Below are positions 61,326 to 64,000 of a stretch of DNA of 64,000 bases, piece after piece. Every line of letters begins with the position of its first letter. Positions within the stretch are counted from its first letter, which is position 1. The stretch spans positions 62,001 through 126,000 of the forward strand of contig NZ_LZIN01000096.1 of the NCBI RefSeq assembly GCF_001667375.1, given 5' to 3'. This stretch comes from Mycolicibacter sinensis (lineage in GTDB: Bacteria; Actinomycetota; Actinomycetes; Mycobacteriales; Mycobacteriaceae). The notes under the pieces were generated by a model. That model did not search any database and was not told where the DNA came from. It saw only the letters and a list, made by a program, of their open reading frames with translations. The position numbers and the translations under genes were made by a program.

Positions 61326-62338
61326 GCAGCATCGATGCCGACCTTCTGGTCGTCGGCGGCGGACCAGCGGGCCTCGCCGCCGCGTTATACGCACGGCAGC
61401 AAGGTCTTTCGGTAATCGTCGCCGAGCCGCGCGGCAACCCGATCGACAAGGCCTGCGGTGAGGGTCTGATGCCGGGCGGGCTGGCCGCTCTGGCGTCGCT
61501 GGGCGTGGACCCGGCGGGTACGCCGCTGCGGGGCATCGCCTACCTGAACGAGCAGCGCCGGATCGAAGCACCCTTCCGCGACGGGCCCGGGCGCGGGGTG
61601 CGCCGCACCACCCTGCATGCCGCGCTGGCCGACCAGGCCAAGCAGCACGACGTCGACTGGGTCGGCAAGCGGGTCGGCACCGTCGACCAGGACGCCCACG
61701 GCGTGACGGCCGGCGGGATCAGGGCCACCTGGCTGATCGCCGCCGACGGGCTGCACTCCACGGTGCGGCGAGCCGTCGGGATCGCGGCGGTGGCCGGCAC
61801 CCCGCGGCGCTACGGGGTGCGATGGCACTACCGGATTCCGGCCTGGTCGGAATTCGTCGAAGTGCACTGGTCCCGGTGGGGTGAGGCCTACGTGACGCCG
61901 GTAGAACCGGATCTGGTGGGAGTGGCGATCCTGTCGCCGCAGCGCCCCGCACTCGACTGGTTCCCGCAATTGGCAGCCCGCCTGAGCGGTACCCAACGCG
62001 GCCCGGCCCGCGGGTGCGGCCCGATGCGCCAAGTGGTTTCCCGCCGGGTCGAAGGCCGGGTGCTGCTGGTCGGTGACGCCGCCGGTTACGAGGACGCGTT
62101 GACCGGTGAGGGCATCAGCCTGGCCGTCAAGCAGGCTGCTGCCGCCGTCGCGGCGATCGTCGACGGCAATCCGGCGGCCTACGAGCGGGCCTGGCCGGCG
62201 ATCACCCGGCGCTATCGCCTGCTCACCCGAGCGCTGGTATTGGCCAGCGCTCCGCAGCCGACTCGGCGGGCCTTGATCCCGGCGTGCGAGCTGCTGCCCG
62301 GAGTGTTCGAACGCGCGGTGCATCTACTGGCGCACTGA
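61322..62338 (+). CDS. FAD-dependent oxidoreductase/hydroxylase (SrsC-like)
   Basis: A 338-residue flavoprotein of the geranylgeranyl-reductase/UbiH superfamily: 'DLLVVGGGPAGLAAALYARQQG', 'KACGEGLMPGGLAALASLG', 'LIAADGLHSTVRRAVG' and 'RVLLVGDAAGYEDALTGEGISLAVKQA'. In the srs pathway the third enzyme hydroxylates the methylated resorcinol towards a quinone. GTG start coupled to the ICMT gene. Its last 116 bp overlap the convergent aminotransferase gene. Confidence 0.88.
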   Translation: MSSIDADLLVVGGGPAGLAAALYARQQGLSVIVAEPRGNPIDKACGEGLMPGGLAALASLGVDPAGTPLRGIAYLNEQRRIEAPFRDGPGRGVRRTTLHAALADQAKQHDVDWVGKRVGTVDQDAHGVTAGGIRATWLIAADGLHSTVRRAVGIAAVAGTPRRYGVRWHYRIPAWSEFVEVHWSRWGEAYVTPVEPDLVGVAILSPQRPALDWFPQLAARLSGTQRGPARGCGPMRQVVSRRVEGRVLLVGDAAGYEDALTGEGISLAVKQAAAAVAAIVDGNPAAYERAWPAITRRYRLLTRALVLASAPQPTRRALIPACELLPGVFERAVHLLAH

Positions 62339-63323
62339 GCATCCGCTCGACCGCCGACACCACCAACCGGGTCGAGGCGCGAGTGCCCACCGTGATGCGC
62401 ACCGCGCCGTCGGGGTAGTGCCGAGCCTGCAGCCCGGTGCCGGCGAAGACCTCACGCCAGGGCCGACCGGCGGCGGGCAGGTAGAGGAAGTTCGCATGCG
62501 AGTCGGTGCAGTAGACACCGGCGGCCTGCAGCCGTGCCCGCAGGTACTGGCGTTCGGCGGTGATCTGCTCGATGCGTTGCTGCAGCTGCGCTTCGGCGGC
62601 ATAGGAAGCCGCCACCGCCACCATGCAGCTGGTGGGGACGCCGAACGGCATCTGCATGGCCCACAGCGCGGCCGCCGGCACCGGCGCCGCGACGCCGTAG
62701 CCGATCCGTAGCGCGGCCAGTCCGTAGGCTTTGGAGAAGGTCCGCAACACCACCACATTCGGGAACCGCTGGATGAGGTCGGCCGCGTCGATGCGCTGGT
62801 CGGGTGCGACGAATTCGATGTAGGCCTCGTCGAGCAGCACGATGGTGTCCCCGGGGATGCTCGTCAGGAACCGCTCGACATCGGCGACGGGCTCCAGCGT
62901 CCCGGTCGGGTTGTGCGGCCGGCACAAGACCACGACGCGGGCGTCGGCGGCGGCGCGGGCCATCGCGGGCAGGTCATGACGGCCATATCCGTCCAGCGGG
63001 ATGTCGACCGTCATCAGCCGCGCGATTCCGGCGAAGATCGGATAGCCGTCGAAAGTCGGCTGGCTCAGCACAATCCGATCACCCGGGTTCGTCATCGCGT
63101 GCAGCACTTGTATCGCCAGCCCGGAGGCGCCGGGCCCCAGGACCACACTCTCCTCGGGCACGCCTACGTGGTCGGCCACCAGCCGGCGCAACCGGGTCGG
63201 CAGGAAATCCGGATAGCGGTTGGCCGCCCCAGCGGCGTGCATCAGTGCCGCACGTACCGCCGGCAGCGGCGGGAACGGATTCTCATTGAGTGCCAGCGCA
63301 CACGGATCGACGGCCGGCGTCAT
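62223..63323 (-). CDS. HisC-like PLP-dependent aminotransferase
   Basis: A 366-residue fold-type I aminotransferase. 'CALALNENPFPPLPAVRAALM' opens as in HisC, 'VVLGPGASGLAIQVLHAM' binds phosphate, 'VVLCRPHNPTGTLEP' is the NPTG motif, 'VLLDEAYIEFV' carries the Asp, and 'LRTFSKAYGLAALRIGYG' the PLP lysine. The C-terminal ~38 residues run into the opposing FAD gene and are Arg/Ala-rich, so the natural end may have been extended. Start ATG (63321-63323) overlaps the upstream KASIII stop. A secondary-metabolite role is inferred. Confidence 0.85.
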   Translation of the reverse strand: MTPAVDPCALALNENPFPPLPAVRAALMHAAGAANRYPDFLPTRLRRLVADHVGVPEESVVLGPGASGLAIQVLHAMTNPGDRIVLSQPTFDGYPIFAGIARLMTVDIPLDGYGRHDLPAMARAAADARVVVLCRPHNPTGTLEPVADVERFLTSIPGDTIVLLDEAYIEFVAPDQRIDAADLIQRFPNVVVLRTFSKAYGLAALRIGYGVAAPVPAAALWAMQMPFGVPTSCMVAVAASYAAEAQLQQRIEQITAERQYLRARLQAAGVYCTDSHANFLYLPAAGRPWREVFAGTGLQARHYPDGAVRITVGTRASTRLVVSAVERMLSAPVDAPRVRTLRAAARTPGSRPAESAAERWPIPALG

Positions 63324-64000
63324 GGGCGTCCGCCCCACCGGATCGCCGCGGCGCCCGCGAAGTCGCCGGCGTGCGCAAACCCGGCCATCACCACTACCTC
63401 GCCCGGGTGGAGTCGCTGCGCGGTGATGGCTCGATCCAGGTTGATCGGGATACCGGCGCCGAACAGGTTGCCGCACGCGTCGAAGGTGTCGAAGTGCCGT
63501 GATTGGGGCAGTTCGAGTGCTTCGCGCCAATTGCGCAAGAACACCCGGTTGGGCTGATTGGTGACCAGCAGGGCGATGTCGGCAGGGGACAGGCCGAGTC
63601 GGTGGCAGACGGTCAGCGCGACCTCGGGCACCTGCCGGTTGCCGCGTGCCATCACCTTGGTGATCTTGTCTTCGGTGAAGCCGATATAACCGGACCCGGG
63701 CCCGGGTTGCCACCACTTGCGGGGCGGGTCGATGGTGTAGGTCATGTCCCCGGCGTACTGGCCGTAGGTGCGGCACTCCACGTCGAGAATCGGCGAGTGA
63801 TCGGTCAGTGTGACCAGGCCGACCGCCGCACCGTCACCGGGTACCGAGGCCTGCGACTTGCCTCGAACGGCGGGCTGGTCGAAGACCTGGCCGGCGGCGT
63901 TCTGGGCGATCGCGATCAACGCGGTGCGCCCCGCGCCGGCGGTCAGCAGTTGCCGGGCGACGTTGAGTCCCAACACGAATGCGGCACATCCGCCGTTGTG
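63320..64000 (-). CDS. KASIII-like (3-oxoacyl-ACP synthase III family) protein, 5' end outside window
   Basis: 226 C-terminal residues of a thiolase-fold enzyme, running off the right edge. The catalytic Cys is in 'NGGCAAFVLGLNVAR' at the very edge. 'ALLVTNQPNRVFLRNW' stands where FabH has the HQAN motif, so the active-site His is replaced by Asn. 'FDACGNLFGAGIPINLDRA' supplies the Asn. Loss of His suggests acyl transfer without decarboxylative condensation. It is coupled by ATGA to the aminotransferase gene. Confidence 0.85.
   Translation of the reverse strand, partial: HNGGCAAFVLGLNVARQLLTAGAGRTALIAIAQNAAGQVFDQPAVRGKSQASVPGDGAAVGLVTLTDHSPILDVECRTYGQYAGDMTYTIDPPRKWWQPGPGSGYIGFTEDKITKVMARGNRQVPEVALTVCHRLGLSPADIALLVTNQPNRVFLRNWREALELPQSRHFDTFDACGNLFGAGIPINLDRAITAQRLHPGEVVVMAGFAHAGDFAGAAAIRWGGRP

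Overview
The window is a GC-rich mycobacterial chromosome segment. The left flank has the M. tuberculosis Rv0558-Rv0566c order: menG end, a DDN-type flavoenzyme, an Rv0560c-like methyltransferase, menJ, grcC1, htpX, gpsA, a Rv0565c-like monooxygenase, yajQ, then tRNA-Tyr. GTG starts, leaderless promoters and VapBC pairs fit the same group. An uninterrupted galT, which is split in M. tuberculosis, argues for a non-tuberculosis species.

1-8552: menaquinone/isoprenoid and redox housekeeping genes ending at tRNA-Tyr. 8500-37576: a ~29-kb integrated element bounded by two identical 55-bp copies of the tRNA-Tyr 3' half. Its left end is a control and replication module (tyrosine integrase, XRE repressor, divergent excisionase-like gene, HTH proteins, replication-initiator-like protein, zinc-finger protein). 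No capsid, terminase, portal, tail or FtsK/TraB gene is visible, so it looks like a phage satellite or a mobilizable element rather than a complete prophage or ICE. The rest is cargo, much of it defence-like: a signal-peptide PGRS protein, a HEPN/RES NAD-targeting toxin next to a frameshifted Ser/Thr kinase, a serine resolvase, an Apea-like HEPN protein beside a resolvase relic, an HExxH metalloprotease candidate with a DNA-damage-type promoter, an AlbA_2 (Schlafen-like) protein, a broken HNH gene, a complete type I restriction-modification operon (hsdM-hsdS-hsdR), a GGCT-like/HEPN fusion directly behind hsdR, and an XRE/DUF2637 maintenance pair.

37577-64000: chromosome again. It holds a PPOX flavoprotein, three VapBC modules, a methyltransferase preceded by an iron-box-like site, DUF309-galT-galK, a large membrane protein with a degenerate kinase domain, an SDR, and a DNA-damage-regulated neighbourhood (ankyrin protein, ADP-ribosylglycohydrolase, recombinase-like gene, each with a PafBC-type promoter). 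These are followed by a thioesterase, SelO, an MMPL transporter, and at the right edge a type III PKS / ICMT-like methyltransferase / FAD hydroxylase operon of srsABC type facing a KASIII-like/aminotransferase operon.

The most promising undescribed material is the island cargo. Three proteins with HEPN or HEPN/RES domains, a damage-responsive metalloprotease and a type I R-M operon sit within about 16 kb, and the HEPN fusion placed after hsdR recalls the R-M guard logic of PrrC/RloC. All functions are inferred from reading the sequence; no database search was run.
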